64,000 nucleotides of DNA from Actinernus sp. WN-2022 (taxonomy: Eukaryota; Cnidaria; Anthozoa; Actiniaria; Actinernidae), in contig JAOWCC010001501.1 in NCBI GenBank assembly GCA_030867875.1, positions 15,467,524 to 15,531,523 of the forward strand. The letters are read 5' to 3'. The notes beneath the pieces are model-generated. The model ran no database searches. It was not told where the DNA came from and saw nothing but the letters and a program-made list of their open reading frames with translations. This document shows, piece by piece, positions 38,323 to 49,509 of the stretch. The translations under genes and the position numbers were made by a program. How positions within the stretch are numbered: position 1 is the stretch's first letter; every line of letters starts with the position of its first letter.

Positions 38323-38848
38323 AGAATGCTCTAGCATACCTCAATTGACTTTACTCGATTATACCATGCAGTGTTTATCCAAAATAATAGCCCATTTTTG
38401 ATATATGCCTCACTTGTCACGCACTTCACTTGTCACGCACGCACGAAGGTTTCAATATGAGGCTCCGTGTAAATTAAATTTATTTTATTTTCCCGGGTAT
38501 TCTCTGAGAAAAGAATAAATTCAATTTACCCTGATTCAATTTATCTTTGATATTTCGATAACCTGTCTTCCATGTGGGTGTCTCAATGTAACGCCAAAGT
38601 ACTACTAAGCGTATGCTTCAAGCATTGTTTAGACTACAAAACAGTGCTTTTCATATTGCGAAAATCTACAATCCCATGCCAATACCTTGAGACACTCGTA
38701 TTTTGATGGGGGGGGGGGAGATTATTACCCCCACCACCCTCTCACCTCCAACACTCTCAGTGTTAAGAGGGGGTTAATATCTTTTTAGATTTCCCCCTCA
38801 AGAATTGGTACAATTTAAGTGTCGAGGATTTTGCACGACATTGTAGAA

Positions 38849-39661
38849 ATGGGATCAAAATGAAGTCGTACAGTGATGATAAGAGAACAGCAATGCTTAA
38901 AGTGCCCCTAAACCCTTTTGCAAATTTTATATATATGAAACTTTGAAAGGTTTTGAGTACTTCTGCGAAGAAATGTTTGGCTTACAGAGAATACTCGATG
39001 TACTAGGCTTGTTTGAAATGGTGAAAATGTGATCTCTCCTGACCCATTACCGTGTAAGGAAAAGCCTGAGTCGATTCCCTATCTTATAATTACGTCACCT
39101 CATTAATGCATTATTGTCCATGACGCCTTTCTATCACAACAGCATCGATATATGGAGAATATACACAGTCTGTGAGATTTTAGTAAAGAAAACAGCTATT
39201 TTAGACAAAATGCTAAATATTTATTCAAGTTATTGCAAAGTCGAATGAATTAGATGACGTAAGATAGGGAATCGACCCAGGCTTTTTCTTACAAGGTCAT
39301 GGGTCAGGAAAGGTCAAATTTTCACCATTTCAAACAAGCACAGAACATAGTGTATTCTCCGTAAGCCACCAATTTCTTCGCAGAAGTATTCAAAGCCTTT
39401 CAAAGTTTCATATATATAAACATTGCAAAAGGGTTTAGGGGCACTTTAAGACTGTAAAACAGCGCGAAGGCAGCCCATGCACGCGGCCAGAGAAAGGGGG
39501 TTGGGGAGATAGGTCTCCTCCAATCCTTTTTTGTCTGGCCCCGTACTCTACCCAACCCCCTTTTCTATGGCCGCGTGGCCTCTCGCCGTACAGACTTCGC
39601 GCTGTTTTACAGTCTAAGCATTGCTGTTCTCTTATCACTGTACGACTTCATTTTCATCCCA
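38849..39661. mobile_element. Palindromic MITE interrupted by a TTAA element
   Basis: Outer arms GGGATCAAAATGAAGTCGTA (left, from 38849) and complement (right, to 39661). The inner palindrome is ACTGTAAAACAGCGCGAAG (39450 and 39597 regions). The left arm is broken after CAGCAATGCTTA by the element at about 38898-39449, while the right arm runs on unbroken. Confidence 0.85.
38898..39449. mobile_element. TTAA-flanked long-TIR element
   Basis: About 200-bp inverted arms with ends AGTGCCCCTAAACCCTTTTG and complement, TTAA on both sides. Third TTAA-type element of the window; non-coding. Confidence 0.85.
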
Positions 39662-39820
39662 AAGTAACGAACACCATAATAACAGCTTCAGAAACAACCT
39701 TCAACTGAGCTTTCAATTGAAATTGAATGAAATAGAATAAAGTTTCTTCAGTCAAAGAGAACCACAATACAAGCACGACCGATTTATGGCAAAACAATCA
39801 ATTCACGTAGATTTAAATAC

Positions 39821-40177
39821 CTAATGTTTTTGATTAAAATGGAAAAATCTAACCAAACTGAGTTCGGGACTGCGCGGTGCAACTTTAGCTTTCACTGTGG
39901 AAGGCTGAAAACTACATTGTATCTGACTTGGCCGTGTGATGGCCTGGGGCGGGGTTTTGTCCCTTACAGGCTTGGCTTTGATTGTTCGATGTTGAAAGAG
40001 ATAGGGCTTGGCGACCGAGTCCTTTATCGTCCAAAGTGAGTTGTGTACGGCTTTGGGCAGCCAGCGAACGTGAAGAGGATGGTTACAAAGTCCTAGATTC
40101 GACATGGTGATTACCCGGCATGCGCTTGCGATGCTCTCAAAGACGACCACAGCACTGCAGAGGCTCCGTAAGATAAT
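39821..40177 (-). CDS. RRM-like gene, last exon
   Basis: Acceptor ttttttaactcag; opens IILRSLCSAVVVFESIASAC and ends in a Lys/Pro/Gln-rich tail with stop at 39821-39823. Confidence 0.65.
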   Translation of the reverse strand: MILRSLCSAVVVFESIASACRVITMSNLGLCNHPLHVRWLPKAVHNSLWTIKDSVAKPYLFQHRTIKAKPVRDKTPPQAITRPSQIQCSFQPSTVKAKVAPRSPELSLVRFFHFNQKH

Positions 40178-42070
40178 CTGAGTTAAAAAATCAAGGTATC
40201 TGTTATTTTGTTAAAAGCCCTGCTCATATAAAGGTCTGGATACTATTCTTAACGATGAGGGCGCGACCAGGAGCCCATTACCCAGCGTGTTACCACATCA
40301 GGCAATTTTTAGAATCAGGTTGCCGCGAAATAAGCAATGAGAAGCATTATAACAGTAATTTATACAACGTACTGGACAACCAATGCTTTCTAATGATTTA
40401 TGAAGAGTTTGTTATTGCGCACATTCTGGAAAAAAAGCATTTCATTAAATATCGGCATTCCGCGGGTATGGGACTTATTCACCTCCGGTGTTATCAAAAT
40501 AACCTGATCTGAGAATGTGCTGACTCCCAGACTAAGTATGGGAGATGGCGCTCCTGGTAATAGCTCGTGGCGCGGCTTTTCACACTCATTCTGGATGATT
40601 CCTACATTCGACAGGTCTGCAAGACACCGCATGTGCGTGATTTTGACCCTGGAAATCACGATCACGCACAGTATTCTGATTGAAATTTTACTCCAAATGT
40701 CACCTTCAAAGCATTATTAACAAACTCTCAACTCTCAACTCTTGCGACTTGGTCCATTCTGCGATGTGTTGAGATTATTATAAACATTTGTAAAAATAGA
40801 ACTGCTCCCGCAATTCCTCCGCTGACTGACATGTATGATGCCATACGCGAGCATTTCTCATTTCGCCGCCATCTTGTATTTGTTATTTGATTGAAAAAAA
40901 CAGCGCCTGTGCTAGATTGGGTTATTTGTTGCCATGAAATTGTTTTTAATTACCTTGCGAACTCCTCCAAAATGGTCAAATATTTCGTGCAGGATCTTCA
41001 CGTTATAGACAAAGCGATCCCCATTACCATGCCAACGGACATAAACCGAAGTGAGTGGGGGAATTTGCTCAGTGGAGTTCATACTGGCGTAATCTCGTAT
41101 AGACCTCACCATGTTAATTCGTTGGTGGTAGCTCATGGGGTGGAGAACAGCCTTCCAGTCTTGAGTGATTTCACCGGTTGTGCGATAGAGCTCAACTGCT
41201 GTTGAAGGAGCTAAAAGAAAGCAAAAGTTTGAACATGGAGGCGTAGGCGAGTCTTTTACTGATAAAAAATCAGATACTTATACAGTCTGATCGAATGGAA
41301 ATGTGGAATGTGTGGCTTAAACCACCGGGGGGGGGGGGGGGCTCGGTGCTTCTCTTAGGGGTAAAATTATCGCCTCTACCTTTAAGGGGGTCCTGTTCGT
41401 ACATTAAGTTATACAACACGACTCGGTACCTTTTTAGGGAGTAATTGTGTTTATTTTCTATTGATTGACAAGTCATTTACAAGAATGGTTTTACTCCGTT
41501 GTGCTTTGTCATCATTCATTTTGTAAATGTTATATTTCCGTACCGTTTTAGGGGTCAAAATCATAATGTTTTTTTCAAACTCTGCTAATTTATGCATACC
41601 TTTTAGAGGGTCATATGCAAACTTCACATTGATACCGGTACAAACTTCACATTATCATTAGTACTGGCATACGGTAATTCTGCTTACTTGCAGTAACCTT
41701 AATTTTGTAACTAAAGCTGGAGTAAAAATTATTGAATTTCCATCAGCACGGCCGGTAAATAGAATCAAGGATCTTGTCATAAAATCTGATGGATCCATAA
41801 TGGCACCGTTATAATAGTACCTTTCACGCTTTTCCCTCCTTTAATTCTACGGTCTTGTCCATCTTGTTTTCTTCTCTCTTGAAGTTCATCCCATTTCTGA
41901 ACTTCAAACCGCTTCGAGCTATTGTCTAGTTTGCATTTTATATCCTTGATTCGGTCTTCTCCCTTTCCCTCTTCTTCAGTTCCTTTTGCCTTCTCGTCAA
42001 TTCGTCTTTTTCGTTTGCTCTCCATTGCAGCCGGAACAACTTTGATAGCATCTTCCATCCTGTACGACAT
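39821..42070 (-). CDS. Four-exon gene for an RRM-like protein, 294 aa
   Basis: Exons on the minus strand: 42070-41821, 41210-40954, 40503-40483 and 40177-39821 (stop TAG). All have GT/AG borders and phases 1, 0, 0 that agree. The first 84 residues are Lys/Glu-rich. The C-terminal half reads as an RNA-recognition-motif fold: beta1 SVYVRW, helix ILHEIFDHFGGV, beta2 RKVILITP, beta3 CSAVVVFES, helix IASACRVITM, beta4 HPLHVRWLP. Beta2 is completed by the 21-nt exon. RRM proteins bind RNA, but beta1 and beta3 lack the usual aromatic residues, so binding is uncertain. A TATAAAAA on the minus strand (42105-42112) lies 35 bp before the ATG. I do not recognise a named orthologue. Weakest points are the acceptor of the microexon and the donor of exon 1 (gtacta). 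Confidence 0.68.
40483..40503 (-). CDS. RRM-like gene, 21-nt microexon
   Basis: Encodes VILITPE between acceptor ttctcagatcag and donor gtgaat, phase 0 on both sides. Without it strand beta2 would be missing. Alternative acceptors upstream give a stop or the wrong phase. Confidence 0.5.
40954..41210 (-). CDS. RRM-like gene, exon 2
   Basis: Acceptor gctttcttttag, donor gtaatt. Holds LYRTTGEITQDWKAVLHPMS and the first strand and helix of the RRM-like fold (TSVYVRWHGNGDRFVYNVKI). Best single evidence that the gene is real, since both ends splice cleanly. Confidence 0.72.
41821..42070 (-). CDS. RRM-like gene, exon 1
   Basis: ATG at 42070-42068, 83 codons plus one base. Begins MSYRMEDAIKVVPAAMESKR and is then strongly basic/acidic, likely helical. 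The first intron is 610 bp. Confidence 0.65.
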
Positions 42071-42188
42071 TTTGCTATATTATTGTGAATCAAAAATGAA
42101 GACGTTTTTATAGAGCAAGTCCCAAACTTCTGCAAAAATTAAAACGGTATTAAATTTTCATTTATGACATCATAGAATGTGACTGACA

Positions 42189-42688
42189 TAGAATGACGTC
42201 ACATGTGCGCGCGCAGTAAAGAAAATGAGTAAAGTTTTGGTGGGACTATATAAACATATCACAGACCAATGTCGTACATTTAAATGAAAATTTAGGACTT
42301 CCGATCCAAAGATGAATATCACAGATGTCGGGTAAAGTTGGAAAAGGTAGTCGCTGTTGTCGTTCGTTCTTCTTACTCCACCCAATTCAATTTGTGTGAG
42401 GTAGGTGTTATAATTTATAGTGTGAATTGCAGAATTCCGTATATATTCCTATGTTTAAGTAATTTATATATGTGATATCTGCCTCGATTATCGTAAGTTA
42501 TTACTGCCTGTGGCAGCACCGAGTCTTAAAATGCAAGTCGTTCTTTTTTTCTTTTCTTTTTTATTCCGTGTAGCAAGCTTTCTGCGCAAGGTCAAATTCA
42601 CACCAATCAGATTGCACTGTGCTGGTCACGCAACAATCGCCAGGTTAATTTATTTACATAATTTAATACAGTAAAGCAAGATGGCGGA
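42189..42688. other. Spacer upstream of the RRM-like gene
   Basis: No coding sequence recognised. The promoter of the minus-strand gene is expected at its left end. Confidence 0.35.
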
Positions 42689-44145
42689 GGACCCGCGAGC
42701 AACTTTCTCTCTAACTTGGAGTCTCATCTCTCAAATGTAAGCCAGTTTAATGTTTTATTTAACTTCACTCGTGCGAAAGCCTTCCAACAGGCTCAGGATA
42801 TTTCAACTGGCGCTATTGTCGGAGCCGAAGGACCGCGTTTTTTACCCAGATGGCCAGTGAATTTATATACGACACGTACGACGACCTGAAGCAAAGGGGC
42901 CAGGATCCGGAAAGCTAAAATTCGAAGAAATAGATATTGGAATCTATAAGCCATCGGCTCGCTGTGCTGCATTTAAAACATCCGAGAAGAACATCTTATT
43001 TTGGGTGAAGGCACTTCAAGACCAATATTATGAGTCTCTTAAAAACTATCAGAGATTTAAATTTACCGTAAGTTGGATCAGAGAGTATTGAGATCAAGTT
43101 ATTTCGTTCCAGCGAGGATATTGACCTAGCGGAAACGGTACAAGCTGTCGAAGGAGTTTACTTATAATCATCCACGTCTACTTAACAACAGGAATAGTTA
43201 TGTGCCAAGGCATGGGAAAAGATTGAGTTTCCCAGATTACAGATGAAAGTAGAGAACTTAACGAATGAAGAAACAGAGGTCATGCGCGACATGCTTGAGA
43301 AAATGATCATGTTCAACACTTTATGTTATACTAAGAAAACAAAACAAATTACAGAGCCTGCAAGTTCACAAGTCAATGAAAAACCCCAAGAGCCTGTAGT
43401 TTTGGATCAACATATCCTTGAAACTCCAAAAGTAACATACACATGAGTCAAATTCAAACCGGAAGAGACGGAATTCTTTAGATTCTTCACGAGATTGTTA
43501 GCCCGCAATAAGAACTCTCTCGCTGCTTTAACGACCTTGATTTGTAACATGGAGGCTGACCTAACTGATATGCGTAATGAATTCTTACTCTCGTCACATC
43601 AAAACACGAATCAAAAAACCAAACTCAGTCATTTGGAAGACAAATTAGTGCAGCAAGATAATATATACAAGACCGAAATCAAGATGCTGTCAGCACGAAT
43701 ATATTATTGACCTAGAAGTTGAAAATGGCGAGTTGAAAGCGGATATAATAAAGCTGAGATCCGACTTTCAAACTTTAAAAAAAATATCAAGAATACAAAA
43801 AAGAAGACAATGAAAGACCAAGGTCTCCAGTGTTCCGAGACTACCCAACCTACTGAAGCTTATCAGTTTGTTCAAGAGCCATCTTTCTTACATGACAACC
43901 CGATCCCTATTCATCAGAATACATTTTCTGTGCTAAATGACGAGAGTTTACAATCACCTGACCGACAACGCACTACTAAAGAAAGGGACCATGAAGTACG
44001 GTAGTACGGTTAATTCTCGGGTTCAAAACAATGAATATATGCCTGCTCAAATGCAGTGTGTTAAACGAATAATAAAAGGTCAACATACGAGAAAAACAAA
44101 AATATTAAATTACATATATACACCGGCCACTCCTAAAGACTGCTA
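42689..44145 (+). pseudogene. Frameshifted intronless coiled-coil coding remnant
   Basis: Conceptual reading is sustained over about 1.3 kb but jumps frame several times and is cut by stops. Readable pieces include FEEIDIGIYKPSARCAAFKT, NEETEVMRDMLEKMIMF, FFRFFTRLLARNKNSLAALT and a Lys/Glu/Leu coiled coil near 43600-43780. No splice sites explain the breaks. It could be a processed pseudogene or a decayed mobile-element ORF; I cannot name the family. Confidence 0.55.
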
Positions 44146-44775
44146 AATTCAGCTAATAATTCTTCCCTTTGGTTATTACTAAGGGGATTTCAATTGAAAG
44201 TGTATTTCATCAGTCTTCAATCTCATGTGGCCCGAGTGAAAGCCCAGATGGGCTCTTGTTTCAGATAAACTGTGCCCTTATTTTAGTTTTAATGAATTGT
44301 ATCGCTATCTGTGTATTACTTTTTTTTTAACAATATTTGAGCTAAACGTTAACCCCAAGATCGCAGCTCACATTAATTTACATTTACACTTATACATTTA
44401 GGCCACGAAGAAGCAAACAACTTTACGATTTAAGACTGAGTAACAAACAAGGAAAAAAGAAAATACAAATAATACGCAAATTGGCTAATAACTAAAGCGA
44501 CCTGATTCAATAATAAAAGTCCTAAATGCATTAAAAATTGAGGCATTGGATTCAAAATTGAAAGTGGAAGAACCATTCAGTAATACATCCATTTTTTTGG
44601 ATAAATTTAAAGTAGCCCATTACATATATTTTCAGCATTCTGCATAACTACTTATTACTTATTGTGGTACGAAATAAAACGTCGTTGTTGAGCTTACACT
44701 GAGCTTATCTTTTCCATTTGAAAATTACCATCAAGAACTTTGATATGATTTTCAAAATAACGTGATAAGTAATAG

Positions 44776-44996
44776 GGGAGGGGAGCCGTGTGGCGCAGTG
44801 GTTAAGCGCTTCGCCTCTCTCCCCGGTGGCCCGAACGCGGCGCCATATGTAAGTTAGTTCGTTGGTATCTCGCCCTTTCCCGAGGGTTTTCCTCCGGGTT
44901 CTCCGGTTTTCCTCCCTCCGCAAAAACCAACACGCTAAATTCCAATTCCATCTGAGGATTAGCCGGGTCCTGACTGATCAGCCCCCATGGTTTTTT
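44776..44996 (+). mobile_element. tRNA-derived SINE B, full-length
   Basis: Head GCCGTGTGGCGCAGTGGTTA (A box), decayed B box, body GGGTTTTCCTCCGGGTTCTC and end GGGTCCTGACTGATCAGCCC. Two minus-strand relatives occur in the window. Confidence 0.9.
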
Positions 44997-44999
44997 TCA

Positions 45000-45640
45000 G
45001 GTCTCGTTAGAAATTCTGAGTAATACTTGCTTGTTTAGCGGGTGAATTTATAATTATGCTAATCATGAATAAGGCAAAAAAACGCTTATGTAAACGATGA
45101 TATATTACATATCGATGTGTTATGACTCGAGCGCGCGATAATTGTTAATCCATACGGCTTTCTGTGACATTGCAATAGGACACGTTTTTATTTCTAATTA
45201 TTCTCGCTATTTCAAAATGAGAATACAGCAAAATCCGGCAAATATCCCTGTTTGAAATATTGAATATATATTCGATGTTTTGGTACGTTATGTCTAACGT
45301 TAATTTCAAATTGTGTGAGTCCAAAGATTGGTGCCCCTACAATCCTGAGACCGGCTTTTCGAATCCCGATTAGTGTTAATCTTAATAGATTATTTCATTT
45401 TATTATTATATAATTATTCCAAGAACTCACGAAATATGCACAAGAACACACCAAATTCGGGTAGTTACATTAAAATGGCTTCCCTTCACCATATATGGTA
45501 AATCCCATGCAAGGGTTTTGGCGGTTATTATAGAAAGAAAGTTTCGTTTCGTTGCGGAATTAATTGCGTTCGACGAAGGAGAACGCATACTAATCAGCTT
45601 GCATACATCCACGGACGAAACCCACAGGGAGCCCTGGTCA
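45000..45640. other. Intergenic, no gene recognised
   Basis: 45465-45530 repeats the CArG-box unit of 18265-18350. Otherwise AT-rich unique sequence. Confidence 0.4.
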
Positions 45641-45642
45641 AC

Positions 45643-45690
45643 TTCGTTCCCAGGGGTCTTTACGCGCCTAACCCAAGATGGCGTCGGCGT
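45643..45690. mobile_element. Solo end of the CAACCTC element family
   Basis: CAACTTCGTTCCCAGGGGTC then TTTACGCGCC, matching one half of the 74-bp element at 23145-23218. Confidence 0.6.
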
Positions 45691-45740
45691 CGTCATGAGA
45701 GCTTTGCCGAGACGTTCTTCGACGTTTGCTCTCCAGGCCT

Positions 45741-46076
45741 GCTGGTTTTTTCCCTGCTAGCAGAGGTCTCTCTCTGTCTTGGTAAAATGGAAGGCGAGGG
45801 AGAGACCTCTGCCGACATCCGACGCTTTCTCTGTTGCGCATGCGTGAAGTTTCCTTGGCAACAAGTGACGCGATCTCACGTGTACTTATGAGCGCACGAA
45901 ACAACTGTAACAGACAACTGACGCGTAAAGCTATTTCCGGTAAAACGTGTTTTCGAAACTGGTTTGACTCGTCCATGAATGTGGACGGCAAGCATCGGAT
46001 GTCGGCAGAGGTCTCTCCCTCGCCTTCCATTTTACCAAGACAGAGAGAGACCTCTGCTAGCAGGGAAGCTGGTTTT
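45741..46076. mobile_element. Mutator-like MITE, TTCCCTGCTAGCAGAGG ends
   Basis: Core about 45750-46067 with roughly 70-bp inverted arms (TTCCCTGCTAGCAGAGGTCT outermost, then CTTGGTAAAATGGAAGGCG). Flanked by the 9-bp duplication GCTGGTTTT (45741-45749 and 46068-46076). Confidence 0.82.
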
Positions 46077-46629
46077 GTTTGTACGATTTATCAAAGGAGT
46101 GAAAGCCTCAGGGAAATGTTCACTAGTCTACACTCTGGAGCATTGACAAAGTCCGGTGATGTCCGAACTGTATCAAACCAAACGTGGTATGTTTTGTCGG
46201 TGCAGCGTATTCAACCCCAACAGTCAAATCAACTCGTCCATAATATTTACTGAAATATCCAGTAAAAACCGAGTGAATCTGCAATCGTAAATTCTGTTGG
46301 CTTTCTCGCTGTATTGGATTGTGCTTTCATTATTCCTACGAATTTTATAGCCATGATTCATTATTCTGCTTCCACCACTGAAACAATTAATCTACCAATA
46401 TTGATCAGTAATAATTCTACAATATAAACTGACAATGGCACTTGATATTCTGCAGCCAGCCTTGATCTCACTTGAAGAATAATTTGAATTATCTGTAGTT
46501 TATATACATGCATAATTATATAGTTTATATTGTATCACCGACAGATGAGTCCGGATGGGGTTAACTGAAAAACTGCCTAAAATTCAACTGTCAAGTGACA
46601 AATAAGGCTATTTCTAACTGTTAACTGAA

Positions 46630-47412
46630 GGTTAAGGCGCAAAGCGCCGTCATCGAGGAGCGAAGCGACGAGAGGGAGAGAAGAGAACCTCTGGTCAAAT
46701 CCGTTGATAATCTCACTTCCATGCGTTTAGCCAGGTTCAGAATTTGAACCTCGTCTCCGATTGGCTTATCTGCTCATTACCAGGCGCGACCGCGAATGCT
46801 TGATACAACGGCAATTTTCATTGGCCTACCACTTCAAACCGGTTTTACGACAACTGTATATGTGGTTTTACTTCCAACCGCGACTGGCGAAGGAGATGCA
46901 CGAAGTGAAAATCAAGAGTTTTTGAGTATTGTTTGGGACGCTGTGAAGTTTACGTTGGCTTCAAAGTTTCCGGAGATTACTAAATTGAAGACAAAACAAG
47001 AAGAGGCACTGTACGAGTTTATAAAATGTTCCGACAGGATGCCGGCAAGTCGCTATTTCACGTCGTCCCCGTGAAGTTGGTTGTTACCGTTAACGACCAA
47101 AAACGGTCTACAGCACGATAGCAAATTCTAACACGAGGCACTCTTTTCACTGTCCAGAGTAGCCATTTAAAGAACCACACTACAGTTGTCATTTCATGTT
47201 CACAGCGCCACGTGCAATTGTTCGTGTGTGAAATCAAAACATTGGTCGTCACAGTTTGACGGGTTATAGGCCGCAAAACCGGTTTGACTCGCCTCGATTT
47301 CAAACTAAACGCATGGAAGTGAGATTCTCAACGGATTTGACCAGAGTCCAGAGGTTCTCTTCCCTCCCTCTCGTCGCTTCGCTCCTCGATGACGGCGCTT
47401 CGCGCCTTAACC
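46630..47412. mobile_element. Long-TIR element carrying a helicase fragment
   Basis: About 100-bp inverted arms (GGTTAAGGCGC at the end, then GTCATCGAGGAGCGAAGCG). The interior holds the 46796-47074 frame. I cannot see a clear target duplication. Confidence 0.75.
46796..47074 (+). pseudogene. Truncated RecQ-like helicase N-terminus
   Basis: Frame of 92 codons. FPEITKLKTKQEEALYEFIK is the Q-motif/helix that precedes the ATP loop in cnidarian RecQ-like repeats; the Walker A loop itself is missing and the frame ends soon after. Not a working helicase. Confidence 0.5.
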
Positions 47413-48395
47413 TAACCTAGAACCTCTGGCAACCAGGGTATAGACATGGAAATTCGCTGGCACGCGATTGTGAATGAACTGATCAAAATGGCAAACGACA
47501 AGGAAAAATGTTTTCACCAAACGTTGACTTTCAATAATATGATTGTAATCAGCAAAACGGACAGATATACTTAACAAAAATACAGCCAACCGACGAAGTT
47601 ATCAAATTTGCTAACCATCCCGGCCAATATATTTTTATTTGTGGTCCAACAAACAAAAGTCGAAACCACTTTTCGTTTAACTTATTTCGTACGGTAAACT
47701 GAACTAAAACACACAAACGGCTAACAAGTCTAGTTTTTAAACAACCTCCTTATAGACGAATAGAGTAAGGAATGGAGCTAGAGACTAGAGTAGACGAGAG
47801 GGAAAAGCAAGGCAACACTCTTTCGATTGTTTTTCTGTCTTTTTTTAATCCCAAACTAAAACTAAAAGGACATCGTATTTGTCGGCGATGTAGTCACGAA
47901 ATAATAAGCCTTCATATAAGGCCAATTGTTATCATTCACCATATGTGGTCTTAGATAATTCAGATAAGGTTTTTAGCTTTCTCCTTGCCATTTTATGAAC
48001 AACTTGAACTACATGAATTGCAAACTCACGTGCGACAGTTGTGAAGTTGATATTTTGTTGATTTTTTCACAGAACAAAATGAGTTTTTCCCTCTTACCTT
48101 GCACTTTTAGCCTCATCTCATTGGAAGGAAAGTTCCAACAGCTAGATCTTTCCATTGAGTTTGGTGAAAATAAAAGTTCATTCAACTAAAACCTGCTTCA
48201 AAGTTCAACAGGGGAATCATGTTTCCTCATGTACATTCTGTCATTCAGCGACAAAAACACCCAGTTCAAGTCCTCCACTCCTTGAATGCCTTTCGCCTTA
48301 AATTTCCGAGAAAGCATGTCTTGAATTCCGAGTTAGTCTTTTCGGGGACTGTTGAAGCAGATGTTTTTTTAAATAGAGCCACACACTGACAGTGC
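47413..48395. other. Intergenic, no gene recognised
   Basis: AT-rich sequence between two long-TIR elements. No ORF with recognisable motifs. Confidence 0.4.
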
Positions 48396-49476
48396 CAGAG
48401 GAGGCCTGATTATCAGACGGTACGAGGTCGTTCGCTCACTTCCTCCCCCTCACCGTCTGATGGACTTCACAGACTTTCATGTTCCTGACGTCATAAGTTC
48501 AACCAATCAGAGCGAACTTTACACTTTTGGCAAAGTCTGGAATTTAAGGAATGTGCCCGCATATTTTTCTAATGGCGTTGGGGAAGAAGAACTTGAGCAG
48601 TGTGTCGACCGAAGTTGTAAAGTTTTCAGGATTTCGAAGCTATATCCAGAGCAGAAGGAAGCATTGGAATCGTTCATTCTTCGAAACGATGTGTTTGTGA
48701 ATCTACGTACGGGATTTGGTAAATCACTAATCTTCCTCTGCTTATATAAATCTCATGCATTTATAGATCTGAAACATTCTTCTAGGTTTTTGGCTTTTAG
48801 AAGACCAAATCTTTCATGGCATATTATGATTTTTCTGCAGGAGTGAACACACATACTGAGTATGTTATGGAAAAAGTTTCATGGCACTTGGGTGAATATT
48901 TTTGTTTTCAGAATTATGAACACACTTCCGTAAGTTCATGTACGGCAATGGCATATAAACTTTGCACAAAAAGTCCGGTTAAAACAATCTCTGGTACCAA
49001 AAAACTACAATAGGACAACTTCAGGGTCTTGTGTGACTAATCGCCATACATATCAAGCCTCAAAACGTTTTAAAAATAAAAGTAAAAGCGTAAAAGTTCT
49101 AAGATCACAGTAATAAACTTTACGGCGTGGAATCGAGTCTGGTATTTCTTGTATGCATTCTCATACACTGTCGTGCAAATACTGAACGAAAACTTCCGTT
49201 TAAAAAGTTCCTTCTCTCCAAAGAACCACAGCAGCTCAAACAGGATACCATTATGAGAAATCGACAGAAGTTTGAAGCTGTTAGATCCAACTAAAGCCGC
49301 TACTGCACCACTTTTCTAGACTTCACGCTTCAATTCTTATGCGTGTTCGTATTGGCTCATTGTAAAAACAAAGGTTGTTGACGTCAGGAACATGAAAGTC
49401 TATGAAGTCCATCAGACGGGGAGGGGGAGGAAGTGAGCGGACGACCTCGTACCGTCTGATAATCAGGCTAGAGGAG
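48396..49476. mobile_element. 1065-bp TIR element carrying a RecQ-like fragment
   Basis: Core 48404-49468, about 90-bp arms with ends GCCTGATTATCAGACGGTAC and complement. Flanks cagaggag and tagaggag form an 8-bp duplication with one mismatch, a length usual for hAT or P-type elements. No transposase. Confidence 0.85.
48460..48846 (+). pseudogene. RecQ-like helicase N-terminal fragment with Walker A
   Basis: Open frame of 128 codons whose ATG lies inside the left TIR. ISKLYPEQKEALESFI is followed by the ATP-binding loop NLRTGFGKS; RecQ helicases have TG-x-GKS here. After SLIFLC the resemblance stops, and the DEAH box and later motifs are absent. A GTAAAT inside the loop could be an old donor, so this may be a captured first exon. 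Confidence 0.65.
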
Positions 49477-49509
49477 ACAGAGCATTCCTTCGTTTCTCTC
49501 AGTTCTGTA

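Noticed and set aside
40390..40665. Long version of exon 3 of the RRM-like gene
   Set aside because: Its possible acceptors give the wrong phase or an early stop after exon 2; the 21-nt exon at its 3' end fits both phase and fold.
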